Positions 1 through 11,310 are shown, counted from the stretch's first letter. The stretch is DNA of 64,000 bases from Cryptomeria japonica (GCF_030272615.1 NC_081415.1:230790803-230854802); one strand, 5' to 3'. Numbers and translations: made by a program. The notes: generated by a model not told the origin, from the sequence alone.

Positions 1-861
1 AAAATTATGCCAACCTGCAAATTTAATAGACAACTTCTCCAAATCTCAAACCTGTCGGTACTGCAATAAAAACGCTTGATCTCCCCCTGTGTTCACCATA
101 TGGTCCAAGAGTCAAAAAAATGTATGGCTATGAACTCCCCCTAAACCACAGATCTCAGATCTTCTTTGCCTATCAGATCCCAAACCAAAGCTCCAATCTG
201 CACCTTGTGCCAGTAGAGTTGAGCATATATTATCTATAGATGATCTTCCACTTCCATGATATCCATCACAACATTGTGACATAATCTTGCATGACCATTA
301 AGCCAATCACATCAACATCATATCAACTACCAAACCAGTTAAATCATAATGATACATGCACATAAGGTCAACTACTGGAGCAACACATTTTCACACAATA
401 CTTCTCCATATTGTCTAAGACATAATTTCCTCTATCAAAGCCACAAGAGTCACTGCAATGATCCTGGAATACATTAACTCACATAATTTGCAATTCCGGT
501 TAACCCTATATCGATCCAATATCTCCACCGAAACATTTTATCCATTAAACTCCATCTTCTTGAGTCAAATACCTCTGCCACCATTTTGCAGTTTAAACCA
601 TCGATTGACACTTGCAGCAGTAATCCATCTCACATATGTAGATGTGTAGCTAAGGCACTAACTACACACTGCCATCTCATCTTCTCCCTTATACCAGTAG
701 CAACATGTCCTTACATTTGTCCTTTTCAAATTTGAGGGTAAATAATGCGATCAATATGTAGCTCCCTCTAAGGTCCCACATCTCCTTTAAGCCTTAGGAG
801 ACATCACCTGTGCATTGAATGCACAGTTCCTGCCCATGGTCATATTCTCTTTCTTCTTTCT
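1..861 (-). other. E1 3' untranslated tail, no gene seen
   Basis: No frame of interest crosses this stretch on either strand; the 63-codon plus-strand frame at 458-649 has no recognisable features. On the minus strand two purine motifs of the AGGGGGAG class lie near 81-88 and 134-142. The same motif appears upstream of the 3' LTR in E8, E9 and E10, so this looks like the 3' end of the internal region. Confidence 0.5.
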
Positions 862-2787
862 TCATACTTTCTTGATTTCTCTCCTTTTCTCATTTGCAGT
901 GTTTGGAGCAGTATTAATTTTCTTTTGTTGAATAGTCCTTGCTCTACAAAATTTTGCACTATGATCAAAGGTATTGCAGTAGTAACATACTATGTTCATG
1001 CCAACCTGATGATCATGGGATCTTCTATTAAACTGACTTTCTCCTCTTCTCCTGATCATGCTATTGTAGTCAACTACCAGAATCAATAGATTTCTTGATC
1101 TTGCAGGAACATTTCTATTTTTGTTCCATGCAGGTCTTTGATTCTCATATGCTCTATAACTACTTCCATATTAAGCATGATTGTTACACAGAATGCCATA
1201 TGACTAAAAATTCTTCTTTCTAAATTAATGAATTCTATGGCTAAACCCATTACATTGATAACATATGGCATTTACATTTCTTGGAATAGCTGAAGAATTC
1301 TTGTTTACATAACTGGGAGAAGGCATATGCATGTTTCTACATTCTGACATCTTATGTCCATATGCATTACATCTTTGACAAACCAAATTGCTATTCGTAG
1401 GATAAACACTTTGTCTATTCCTAGACCTCATTTTACATTCATCAACTTTATGGCCATATCCTTTGCATGAAAGAAAATAACTGAAGAAGGAGGGCTTATA
1501 AATTACAAATTTATTTTTCCAAACATGTGGGGATCTTGCAGGCTTGTTTTCTCCATTTCTACTTTTCGGGGGATTGATCTTGAGCTGTTCAATTTCCATA
1601 GTCTTTTCATCTAATCCCTTCTTTCTCCACACTTGTTTTTTCTTGTGAGCAACAACATCTCTTTGTCTTCTACTGACATAAGGTCTTCTAGGTTGTCTTC
1701 TTATGTTCTCATTTCTAATGAGGCCTTCTTCTCTCAGCTTTCCTTTCCCTTTTGGATTAGCATTGTCCCTTTTTGTAGCAACAACCTTCTTTTTCATGTT
1801 TTCAGCAAATATAGTTAGATCTATGTTCTTTCTAGGAGCACTCCTGACTGTAAAGGTTTGTTTATCACCATTTTCACTTGAGGAGACAAACATAATTTCT
1901 TTGTTAGAGATATCCTTGCTTATGGAGCATTTACCGAAATCACATTCAATTCCTTTGGTATCCTTAGATTGTCTTTGTTTATTCAACATTTTATCCAAGG
2001 CTTCAGTGCTGATATCATACCAGATCCTCACCTTGAGCTCATCTTGGCACTTCTCAAGGTCTTTCCTGAGATTCTCCATTTCTTCTTTTAGCTTCTGACA
2101 TTCTTTATCCTTGGCCTCTAGCTCTGATTCTATTTCTTCATTGATTTTCTTGGAATCTTCCAGTTGAGTTTTCAGTTCTGAAATACATTCCTTAGATTCT
2201 TCAAGACATTTGTTCAACTGGTCTTGTTCTTCAATAGAACCCTTTTCATATCTTTTGTATTCTTTTCTTACCTTGCTAAGTTCCTTGAGTGCACTTACAA
2301 GTTCACCTTCAAGATCAACAACAACTTCAACTTCATTTTCATCTTCTTCATCACTCCCAAACACATCTTTCTAGTAGGATTGATCTATATTATCACTTTT
2401 TGATATGTGCATCTCACTTTGTGTCTCACGAGCCATGAGGAGATGAGTTCTGTCTTCATCATTGTTGTAGCTAGGTTCATTTCCATAGAGCTTCTTCAAT
2501 CTATCCCATACGCTCTTTGCAGATTTACATCTCTTGACTTACGAAGATACTGTATCAGATAATCCACTGAGGACATCCTTCATTGTTTCAACATTGCATT
2601 CATACTTTCTCATAGCATTTGAATCGATTGGAGGACATGCAGGGATAGAGTATCCATTCTTGACAGACATCCAAATATCATAGCCTAAAGAGGATAGGTA
2701 GACTTCCATTCTACAACTCCAAACATAATACTTTAAACCATCAAACACCATAGTAGGGATTGACTCAAATTTAATCATTGTGTTCAC
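862..2787 (-). pseudogene. gag: E1 Gag (UBN2 domain, coiled coil, CCHC knuckles), broken
   Basis: Structural Gag polyprotein that would assemble the cytoplasmic particle and bind the element RNA. The N-terminus (2787-2541) has the Copia Gag hallmark FDGLKYYVWSCRMEVYL (UBN2/DUF4219 type). After a TAA near 2540 the same frame continues through VWDRLKKLYGNE, is cut by a TAG near 2370, and then gives a long Glu/Lys-rich coiled coil (about 2330-2020). Knuckles follow: one with the first Cys lost (SCKGYGHKVDEC), CQRCNAYGHKMSEC near 1330-1370, a partial CYQCNGFSHRIH near 1230, then, after a frame change, CYYCNTFDHSAKFC near 940-990. A single Copia element usually has one knuckle, so four or more is unusual. 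Confidence 0.8.
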
Positions 2788-2836
2788 ACACTAGAATCTA
2801 CCCAAGCTAGAGAAAGCTTATCTAATAGGGAACCTA

Positions 2837-2849
2837 GGCTCTGATACCA
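2837..2849 (-). other. E1 primer binding site (initiator Met tRNA)
   Basis: On the minus strand this reads TGGTATCAGAGCC, the standard plant Copia primer site complementary to the 3' end of initiator-Met tRNA. It lies two bases inside the inferred LTR end and fixes the element orientation. Confidence 0.9.
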
Positions 2850-2851
2850 AT

Positions 2852-5507
2852 TCAAGAACACAAGATACCACTAAGAGGGGGGGTGAATTAGTGGTTATCA
2901 ACAACCTTAAACCTTGTAATACTGACTATGTGTACTAGTTAGCAATTCAAAAACTAAGTAAATATACCAGTGAGATAAAGGAAAAGATCAAAAAGCAAGC
3001 ACACACAAAGACACACCATATAACACCAGATATATGAGGAAAACCCAAAGTGGGAAAAACCTCAGTTAGCAATGCTGCTAGAGTCTATTGATCCAATCCA
3101 TCCTCACAATGAAACAACATCTTTACAAAGTTTAGGGCACCAACCCAAGGAGCACCAACCCCTAATTATTTATGGGCACCAACCCAAAGGAGCACCAACC
3201 CCTAATTATTTATGTGCACCAACCCAAAGGAGAACCAACCCCTGATGATTTATGGGAACCAAACCAAAGGAGCACCAACCCCTACCCTGAGCACCAACTC
3301 AATGAAATACAATGAATTATAGAATCAATACAAAAAAAGCACCTTGTTACAATTGAGTTTTGCAACCTCTGTATACACTTCACCTTGCCGGTTCAACTCT
3401 TCTTTGTTTCTCTACTTCTCATCACTTCCTATTCTGTTCACTCTTATTGATTCCTCTTCTACTTAGCTTCTACCTCGCCTAACATCTTCTCACTCTCTCT
3501 CTCTCTGCCTCATTCTCTCACTGCTACTGACTTATTGATTCAAATTCTATCAGTTAGATGAACTATCAGACTGTGTAATTGGTTACTAGTTACTCTGTGC
3601 CTTATCGGTTAAACCCCTCTTACCGATTCTTCTATCAACTTTCAGTCACTTTAGTATTCTAAGATGAACTCTTAGAATGATTACCTCTTTACTTGCACAT
3701 TCACACTCTTTTCTCTGGCATCCGGTTTCTAGCATCCGACCTCCTTCATCACTGACTTAGATCTTCAGTTTGCATATTTATATTCGTTCTTTCCCGCCAA
3801 AATAAAAATTCAATGACTTTACACCCTAGGGTTTTCTTCACTGACCATGAACCATATCAAATCATATCTGATGTTGTTTTTAGAATTGACAGCCTGCAAC
3901 AAATCAGATTACACTGCCATCTTTCATCCTTTCAGTACACGTTTACTAAACTTGGCAAACTGCAACCTATTTGTCGGCCTTGCTCTTTGTCAATCACAAT
4001 AAATGATCTTGATGTTTCCTACTCCAAATCAGTTCTCCAACCAAATGTCCTGCATCGATCCTTGCATCACAAAATTATATCGTTCGATCAGCTTCGAGCC
4101 ACAATCCTCTGTACTTGACTCGTAATTTTTTGCAGTCTGCATTAAATGTCGACCCAATCACCAACTACCTCGACAACACAATTTTCACTTACCACTGCAT
4201 GTTTGTCACCTAGAATCCATGTGTTATCTTTGTCGGCATCCAACTCAGTTAATTATGTCAGTTCAGGCTCAGGCACCAACCAAAAACTCACTACCGGTAA
4301 TCACCTTATACTATCGGTTCATCTGCCTTATCGGTTATACAATAACTGGTTAATCTTCGTGCCATGCTCTTCTCTGTTCTATTGGTTAGGTCATGTTATC
4401 TTGGACCAAACTTGCCAAACCACAACACATGACCAGAGTGAGTCACTATGCACATCTCCATCTGATGAGAGTCTTTCACTTTGTCTCTGTGTTAGCTTAC
4501 CATTTGGCTTACCTATTGGTTGACACAACACATCAACAAACTTCAATGCAGACCTTCTAGCATACTCCTTCCTATATATGGGTAACACCCATGAGAACAC
4601 CATGCCAACAATATTCAACTATCTCCAACTATGGTAACACCAATCTCCATCTGCATCCCAGTTGACATCAGCATCCCAGAATGAAACCATGTCTACAATT
4701 GCTAAGCCTTTCCTTTCTTCTACATTAGCCTGGACATCATCTCAACCGGTTTTGCCAAAGTGGCAACCGCATCACTTATTATCCTTCCTTTTCTATCATG
4801 GTGGCTCATCATGCCTTCTCTTGTTGAACCGGTTCATGTCTTTGGTTTCATATATTGAAGGATTTCTCATGATTCACTTTGGTCATCTGGTATAAGTCTT
4901 CAACCACCTAACTTTAACTTCTTTGATTGTCTTATCCCAGAGGGTTATGATGTATTCCATGCATGTTGTGAGATAAGATAATTACCACCAACTAGTAGGA
5001 GTAGATAGACATTTGCACTCAATCTGCCAATCTCCTAATCTCTCGGTGAGAGTAGATCTTTGTCACCCGACGACCAACAACTTGTGGGAATCGGTTGACA
5101 TTACATTGCTTTCTCTTCTTCCGGTATTGCACTAATATGACTTTCCAGATGTTAAACAGATACATCTTCAACCAAACATATGACCTGGTAGACTTCCCAT
5201 TTGTAATCCTTACTATTTTGAGGCAGCACAATTTCTATTAGTCTTCTCTTCATTCAGTGACAACATCTTCATCTGGTGGGAGTCCTGTTGGTTGACATCA
5301 AACTTGCACACCCGTTGCCTGCACATTCTTCATTATTCGAACCTTGTTGGCTTACCGGTTACATGCTTACTGGTTGACAACAACACAATGCCAACACATT
5401 ACTCATTGGTTGACATTCCATGCCGGTCTCCAATACTTACTCACTGGTTAACCCCAACTTGTATACCGAGGAACATATCGATTGTCAATGACAATACAAT
5501 GCCAATA
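2852..5507 (-). repeat. E1 5' LTR, long (about 2.65 kb)
   Basis: The downstream end is fixed by the adjacent primer site, and the C-run followed by CTCTTAGT just inside matches the ends of the E2, E3, E8, E9 and E10 LTRs. On the minus strand the outer end near 5507 reads TATTGGCATTGTATTGTCATTG, close to the TGTTGGCAT start of E8. A second TGTTGGCATTGTG copy begins at 5396, so the outer boundary could be 111 bp shorter. Plus-strand frames at 3813-4118, 4146-4523 and 5292-5564 show no domain and are probably chance. The length is high for Copia. No second LTR is available for comparison. Confidence 0.55.
3135..3300. repeat. Tandem repeat, about 40 bp x 4, inside E1 LTR
   Basis: Four units starting at 3135, 3174, 3214 and 3254 share the core GCACCAACCCAAAGGAGCAC followed by CAACCCCTAATTATTTATG. 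The units differ at a few positions. Each unit is itself two diverged copies of CACCAACCC. Confidence 0.9.
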
Positions 5508-5555
5508 TGTGTGTGTGTGTGTGTGTGTGTGTGTCTACACACACACACACACACA
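5508..5555. repeat. (TG)n-TCTA-(CA)n mirror-paired microsatellite
   Basis: About 13 TG repeats (5508-5534) are followed by two or three bases and about 9 AC repeats (5537-5555). The two halves are complementary and could form a near-perfect hairpin. It abuts the inferred outer end of the E1 LTR. Confidence 0.9.
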
Positions 5556-5639
5556 TCTATATAAATGTCTTTTTATTTTAGATAAATAAATAAATTTATT
5601 TATTTAACAAAATAAAATAAAATAAAATAGTTGTGTAGC

Positions 5640-5815
5640 TCCTTGTAGTGGGTCTATGATGGGAGGTCGCAAGGCCCACAGAGGGGATTGTATCTCCCAT
5701 GGAGGTGCAACACCCACTCTGGGGTTGCAACCCCATTGGTGCCACAACTCCCACAATGGGGGTTGCGACCCCATGGGATCACAATACCCATGGGGTGGGA
5801 TTTTTCAACCCCTCT
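5640..5815. repeat. Degenerate repeats of GGGGTTGCAACCCC palindrome
   Basis: Several imperfect copies of a palindromic unit occur: GGGGTTGCAACCCC (near 5722-5735), GGGGGTTGCGACCCCATGGG and CCCATGGGGTGGG. The patch is clearly richer in G+C than its surroundings. Confidence 0.7.
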
Positions 5816-6210
5816 ACTTAGCATAAATTTTTTGTTTTTATTTTGTGTATAAAAATAAAAATTGATACCTCCAACAAAAAAGAGAGGTATAAATGATAAA
5901 AATTGAAAAAAAAAAACTTGACAAGAGAGTTAGCCATTGCTTGGGTCCTCTTAGGGCTTGATTCTTTTTCCTCACACATAGATTGACTTGAAACTCAAGA
6001 AAATTTCATCAAGGGAAATGATTAAAATAAACAACAACAACAACAACAAAAAAAAAGAAAAAATGTAAATAAAGTGAAAACTATTTCAGGAGAAATATCT
6101 TCTTGAAGACTCTAGTTTGGTGCATGAACAAACCCTTGTATCCATGAATGATCAAGCCTTCCCCACTGTGGTATTTTGGAAGAGGGAAATGTTAAAAACA
6201 AAATAAGAAT

Positions 6211-6473
6211 AAGGTTAGATCTCTTTTCTATTTTCACTTCTTTGTGTTTTTAGGGTTCTTTTGGAACCCTAAGATCCAACGATGGAGATTGAATTCATCT
6301 TATGGATGAGATTCAATGCACAACCCATTAGGGTTGTGAGAAGAAGGTTAGATTTATTTTCTATTTTCACTTCTTTGTGATTTTAGGGTTCTTTTGTAAC
6401 CCTAAGATCCAACAGTGGAGATTGAATTCATCCTATGGATGAGATTCAATCTATAACACATTAGGGTTGTGGC
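6211..6473. repeat. 133-bp direct tandem duplication
   Basis: Copy 1 (6211-6343) and copy 2 (6344-6473) both begin AAGGTTAGAT and run through TTTTCACTTCTTTGTG, GGGTTCTTTTG and GATGAGATTCAAT to ATTAGGGTTGTG. They differ at roughly a dozen positions. Confidence 0.9.
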
Positions 6474-7083
6474 TGCAAGTTTATAATGGGGATTAAAATG
6501 ATTAATTATGATTAGCATCATGGTGGGGGACCATGATGCTAGGTACCCATAACTTAGTGTGAATTTAAAACAACTTGTTTGGGGAGGGGAAGATAAATAA
6601 AGTTAAAACAATTTTTATTTGAGATAGTGAAAACGTAATTTTAAGACTAGTTTTACAAAAAGAACTATTTTTTTACCCTCTTACCTTTGAACTTAAAGTA
6701 TCAAAGAAACCTTTTTATGCCCTTAGCAAGCAATTAAATTTTATAATTCTAGCTTATGACCCTAGGTGGATTAAATGGAACCAAATGATTAAATATTTAA
6801 AAGAAACTAGAAAATGACGATAGGAGTAATAGTCATTTATTTAATCATTTTTATTTGTGTGACTAATTATTTAGTTGTGCTTTTTACTCGATGATAAAAT
6901 TAGTCATTTGTTTAGTCACTTATAGTTGTATTGCAAAAGATTAGTAGAATTTAGTCATTTTTAGTTGTCGTGACTAAAAATTTTAATCACAGCCATTTAT
7001 TTGCCAAATTCTACTAGTGGGAGAGTGGAGAATTGAAGATTTAGAACTAGGTTTTAGTGTTAAATTATGAATGTCGGATTTTA

Positions 7084-7360
7084 TGATTTAGCCCATGGGG
7101 TTTAGGGATTATATATATATTTTTATGTTAATTTTTTATATTATTTATATCATGCTTTAGGGTTTAGTATATAGGGTCGAGGGTATAGAGTTGAGTGTAT
7201 AGGGTTGAGAGTTTAGCATATATGCTTTAAGGCCTAGGGTTAAGGGACATGGATTGGATTGACAGTGTAAGGTTTAAGGTTTAGGGTTGAGGGTATAGGG
7301 TTGAGTTCATAGTGTTGAGGGTTTAGTGTATATGCTTTAAGGCCTTAGGATTGAGGGAGA
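7084..7360. repeat. Telomere-like GGGTTTAG/GGGTTGAG degenerate repeats, 110-bp period
   Basis: Many short words related to the plant telomere repeat TTTAGGG occur. Over them lies a larger unit: GGGT(C/T)GAGGGTATAG begins at 7174 and again at 7284 (110 bp), and both copies end with TATATGCTTTAAGGCCT. It is too degenerate to call a true interstitial telomere. Confidence 0.75.
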
Positions 7361-7423
7361 GATATGTAGAAAGGAGATAGATAGGTGAGGTAGAGAGAAA
7401 TGGCATGTGAAGGAGGGAGAGAG

Positions 7424-7830
7424 TGTTGGAAATTGGTTGATGTGTTGCCATTGATGTCACACATTCTTCTGTGTATTCCAGTGTTGCAGTTTGGTAGAAT
7501 GAGTTGGTTTAGCTTGTGTTTTACACATGAGATGATTCAAATTAAGGGATTTCTGGTATGTTGTCAGTAGATGGTTCATTACCATTTGCAAAGGTTTGCA
7601 TGTTGATGTGATCAAGTTATGAGATCCAGTATTAAGGATGTTATTCAGTTGTTCGTGTTATTCAGTATTCTGGTTTTTTCTTTGTATTGTTTTGAAGTTG
7701 CAATATCTTTAGTTGCGGATTTATGGGATGTATTTTGGACATTGATGTGTGTCCTTAGTTTGAATGGTTCATGATTTGGAAATCCACAAGTGAATCTTTC
7801 AGGTTGACAATTAGTTATGCTGGTGTTCTT
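7424..7830 (+). repeat. E2 5' LTR, segment 1 of 3
   Basis: It starts TGTTGGAAATTGG like other Copia LTRs here. Its last five bases TTCTT (7826-7830) are the left target duplication of E3. The LTR resumes at 15717. Confidence 0.75.
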
Positions 7831-9250
7831 TGTTGGTATTTTGCATAGAGATTGTATTAATGATATGTTATCATTGATGTCAATTGAACCGGTAATGGTA
7901 TTCATGTTATTGTTGATATTGTTGTTTTCGATATTGGCTAGTAACTAGTAAGAAGAGCTTTGTGGAAGATGTTGTAAACCTGTATGTTAAGTTTGTGAGA
8001 TAAACCGGTGAACCGGTGTAAAGGGTTAAACCTTTCTATGTAATGTAACTTGTAAACCTTATCAGTTGTTAAACCTTAACCGATCAAGTTTGTTGGTTTA
8101 TTATCTGATGAGCGGTAATGATGAAGACACCTGTGATCATTGAATGAGGATGATGTTCAAATTATTTTGGCACATTTGTTCTTGTCTACGGAAGGAACAA
8201 AGTGGATTGCATTTAATGCACAATGTGTGATGAGTTACAAAGTCCTATGAAGCAGTGATCATGGAGCGGTTGGAATTTTCTTGAATAATGTGAAAAGATT
8301 ATCATAATTTCTAACGATTAACATTGTACCAACTTGTTTGTAATCTCAATGATGATAATTAGGTTTTTATTGTGTTATCGACCTAATTGATTTCTATTTA
8401 AGGTCGATGAAGTTGTTGTAAAGGTTGTTGGCAAGATTGGTAGAAAAATTGTTGAGTGTGCAGTTGCCAAACCAGTGAATGGATCCGCACTTTGAGTGAA
8501 GGCAGATTGAAGCTTAGAAGGATTTGATCAAGCAAGTATAGTGCTACTCAGACAGATCAAGAAAACCTGTTGTTTTCTAACAATTACAAGAGAAGTAAAA
8601 TCCCTTAACCAGGTAAGCCCTAACAAGCTTGGTTACTCATTAAATCCTCTAACAAGGTGGTCCATTAGCTTGGATTCTTAAATCTTCCAGTGAGGTTACT
8701 CCTAACAGGGTATTGTACTTTTAATCAAGGCATATTTGTAAATCCCTTAACCGAGTGATTCCTAACCGAAATTAGTTCTTAACAGGACTTATTGTAAAGC
8801 TTTAACAGACTTGGCTCCTAACAGGGTGAACTTCAAAAGAGTTCAGATAGCTATCCTTGTGAGTCTCATCTCACCGTGTTTTTCACCTATTTGGGTTTTC
8901 CACATATAAACATTTGTGTCAAGTGGTGAATGATTTTGTGGCTGTGATCTTATTTGTTGATTTGGTTAATTTCTGATAAGGCATGTTAAGTAGAAGCATT
9001 GAAAGATGAATATTTTGAGTTATGATTAAGTATTGTTGATGTTTACAAGATTGAAGTTGTTTATTGTTAAAGTTGTCATAATAGTTAAACCGGTTGATGT
9101 CAAGTATTCTTATGAATATTGATCTTGACTGAGATATGTTTACTTTGTTTGAGTGAGTTTAAGTTTGGGAATTTATTATCAGTTTTGAATATACTAATTC
9201 ACCCCCCTCTCAATATTCTACCAGATACTTATTCTTTCATCATACCATCA
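7831..9250 (+). repeat. E3 5' LTR
   Basis: It starts TGTTGGTATTTTGC and ends CATACCATCA right before the primer site. The pyrimidine block CCCCCCTCTCAATATTC near 9200 matches other LTR ends in the window. A TATA-like TATTTAAGG occurs near 8395-8403. Confidence 0.95.
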
Positions 9251-9252
9251 AT

Positions 9253-9265
9253 TGGTATCAGAGCG
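9253..9265 (+). other. E3 primer binding site (initiator Met tRNA)
   Basis: TGGTATCAGAGCG, two bases after the LTR end. The first 12 bases are a perfect match to the usual plant Copia primer site. Confidence 0.9.
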
Positions 9266-9620
9266 ACTCAGGTCCTATTAATCTAAAAGCCTAACAACTT
9301 GAGGAAAAGATCTTGTAGATCATGATGAAGTAAGAAGGTCCAAAGTTCAACAAAGATAACTATAGAATATGGAGTGACAAAATGAAGATTTACATAAGAG
9401 TCTTGGTATTCAGTATTGGAATCATATAAAAAATAAGTATACTACACCTAATGGACCCCTGACTGATGATCAAAAGAAAGAACAACAAGAAAATCACCAG
9501 ACATTAGAAGCTATTATTAGTTCCCTGTCTGATGTTGAATATGTAGATGTTCATGATCTTGAAACTACATATGAAGTATGGAAGAAATTAGAAGAGATTT
9601 ATAACGGTGATGAACATGTT

Positions 9621-10316
9621 TTTGATTAGAGGAAAAATAGGTTTTGAAGGGATCTCGAAACCCTTTACAAAAGATCCTTAAAAGATAATAGCATTAAGAA
9701 ACAAGAAAAGACATTCTGCCAAAAAACCAACACAGTTCTAGGCAAAAATCAGCATAAAAGCCCAACAAAACCAGCAACATCCAACCATAACAGAAAAAAA
9801 AAAAAGAGAAATTACTTAATGTTTTTTAGGGAATTAGCCAAATTTCCGCTAATCCCTTGCAAATCTTTAATATTATCCCTGAGCATAGGGATATCCTTGG
9901 AAGAGGCCCAAGAAGCTTTTTTCATGCTCGCCCTTGTTCTTTTTGCCACACCACTAGGAGCACTTTCCACTGTCCCTATCTCAATAAAATCCTCATCAAT
10001 ATCAAGGTCCACAATAGGTTTGGAGGTGTTGGAGCCATCAAGGAACTTGGTAGTTTCCTCTAAATTCTTAGTCACAGAGGTAAGGATATCCGGAATCATT
10101 ACCAAAAAAATTTTCATTGCAGTTTTTCCTTCCTCCAGTTTACTAATCTGAGCTTCCAGCTTCTCCACTTTTTCATCCATACCCTTTTTCCACTGCTCCT
10201 AGTTATTTTCAGCTTTATTTCCCTTCTCTTCCTACTGCTTATCCATTTTTTCCAGATTCTTGATTCCTTCATAAACCCACCTGTCAAAACCCATTCGAGC
10301 CTCAGACTGGTTTTTG
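9621..10316 (-). mobile_element. E4: LINE-like (non-LTR) insertion in E3 gag
   Basis: The insert is flanked by a perfect 16-base direct repeat CGGTGATGAACATGTT (9605-9620 and 10317-10332), the variable long duplication typical of target-primed integration. On the minus strand it ends with a 3'-UTR-like stretch (AAAGGGTTTCGAGATCCC ... CCTCTAATCAAAA) that resembles plant L1 3' ends, with only a very short A tail. The sequence before it is a coiled-coil ORF rather than RT/RNase H. It could be a non-autonomous ORF1-only LINE or a retrocopied gene fragment. Confidence 0.7.
9812..10316 (-). pseudogene. E4 coiled-coil ORF (ORF1-like?)
   Basis: From the internal ATG at 10180 the frame is open for 122 codons. 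It starts MDEKVEKLEAQISKLEEGK, a clear heptad coiled coil, continues through a Leu/Thr-rich stretch and an acidic patch DLDIDEDFIEIG, then a basic patch KRTRASMKKASW, and ends ANSLKNIK at 9812. Upstream the same frame runs back to the insertion edge with two TAG stops. I recognise no catalytic domain. Confidence 0.6.
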
Positions 10317-11001
10317 CGGTGATGAACATGTTAAGATTGCCAAAGAGGAGAGTTTAAGAGGAAAGTTTGATGACATGAGAATGTCTGAAGGTGAGAATAT
10401 CTAGTAGTACAGTCAAAGTATTAAAGAGATAGTTGGTGAGATAAAGAGTGCAGGAGGGAAAGTGGAAGATGCCACAGTAATCAGTAAGGTATTAAGAACC
10501 CTGCTACCGGTCTATGCTATCCAAGTTGCAGCTATTTAGGAGCTGAAATCCATTGAAAAGACAAAGGTAACTCTTGACTCTATTATTGGAAAACTTACTG
10601 CTTTTGAACTAAATGGTTATGATAGTAGTTTACAAAAATCAGAATCTGCATTTAGATCTTTTGTCTCTAACCCATCTATGAGAAGCAGTAGAGATACCGA
10701 CCATAACTATGAATCTAGATCCAGCAAAGATGTTGAAGATGAAGACAACTTAGTGAAACTTGAAGCATTGTTGGAAAAATGATTTCTTAGAGGAACTGGT
10801 AAATATAAAGGTAAGCTACCCTTAAAATGTTTTTCATGCAACAAAATTGGTCATATAGTAGCAAACTGCCCTAATGGTGAAAATGAATACAAGAGAGACA
10901 AATTTAAGAAATATAAGGGTAAAGGCAAGAGAGATTGTCTTATACCTATTAATAGTGGTATTACTAATGAAGAATCTGATGATGATGCTAGTGAAGATAT
11001 T

Positions 11002-11310
11002 GTGTTTATAGCTATTAAGAAAGAAATATTAGATCATAAGGCACTAGTATCCAAAATGGATAACTCTGATGATTGGATCATTGATAGTGGTTGTTCACAT
11101 CACATGACCGGTGATCAGAGAAACTTTCTTTCCCTGAAAGAATTTGATGACGGTGTTGTCAGATTTGGCAATGACTCACCTTGTATGGTTAAAGGTAAGG
11201 GGGTTATGTCTCTTAATGGGAAGAGAAATTTTGATGATGTCTATTGGGTTGAAGGCCTAAAGCACAATCTGTTAAGTGTGACACAACATAATGACAAAGG
11301 ATACTGACTG
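11002..11310 (+). pseudogene. pol: E3 aspartic protease domain
   Basis: Retroviral-type aspartic protease that would process the polyprotein. The catalytic signature IDSGCSHHMTG is at about 11090-11122 (Asp codon 11093-11095), followed by LKHNLLSVTQ before a TGA at 11305. The frame then continues as EFRNGMCKIFDNKSKL into the pre-integrase region. DSGCSHHMT is the usual Copia form (DSGA/CSHHM). Confidence 0.9.

Larger units (their letters stand above)
1..5507 (-). mobile_element. E1: Copia-type LTR element, gag only, left part outside window
   Basis: Read on the minus strand the order is LTR (5507-2852), initiator-Met primer binding site (2849-2837), gag (2787-862), then a non-coding tail running off the left edge. 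No protease, integrase or reverse transcriptase is visible. The tail contains AGGGGGAG-type purine motifs like those just before the 3' LTRs of the other Copia-type elements here, so the 3' LTR probably lies just outside. This would make E1 a gag-only (TR-GAG-like) element, which is inference. Insertion site and target duplication cannot be checked. Confidence 0.75.
5556..7423. other. Non-coding spacer between E1 and E2
   Basis: No credible coding frame is seen. The stretch begins with an AT-rich ATAAATAAATAAATTTATTT/AAAATAAAAT block (about 5580-5630). Then come a palindrome-rich GC patch, a 133-bp tandem duplication and telomere-like degenerate repeats (listed separately). Short A-runs and an (AAC)n tract lie near 6030-6050. 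Its origin is unknown; it may be the flank into which E2 inserted or a decayed older element. Confidence 0.6.
9322..10990 (+). pseudogene. gag: E3 Gag, broken and interrupted by E4
   Basis: Copia Gag. The inferred start ATG at 9322 is followed after two codons by TAA, then FNKDNYRIWSDKMKIYI, the typical N-terminal Gag signature. The UBN2-like domain continues to YEVWKKLEEIYNGDEHV, where E4 is inserted (9605-10332 including duplicated target), and resumes with KIAKEESLRGKFDDMRM. One CCHC knuckle, CFSCNKIGHIVANC, sits at 10828-10869, followed by a Lys-rich tail. Several stops are TAG or TGA. The one-knuckle layout contrasts with the multi-knuckle Gags of E1, E8, E9 and E10. Confidence 0.85.

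Noticed and set aside
3813-5564. Several plus-strand frames of 75-125 codons inside the E1 LTR
   Set aside because: No domain or repeat structure, opposite to the element, in LTR sequence.
5640-5815. Possible riboswitch or rRNA fragment in the GC-rich patch
   Set aside because: Only simple palindromic repeats; no recognisable conserved RNA sequence.
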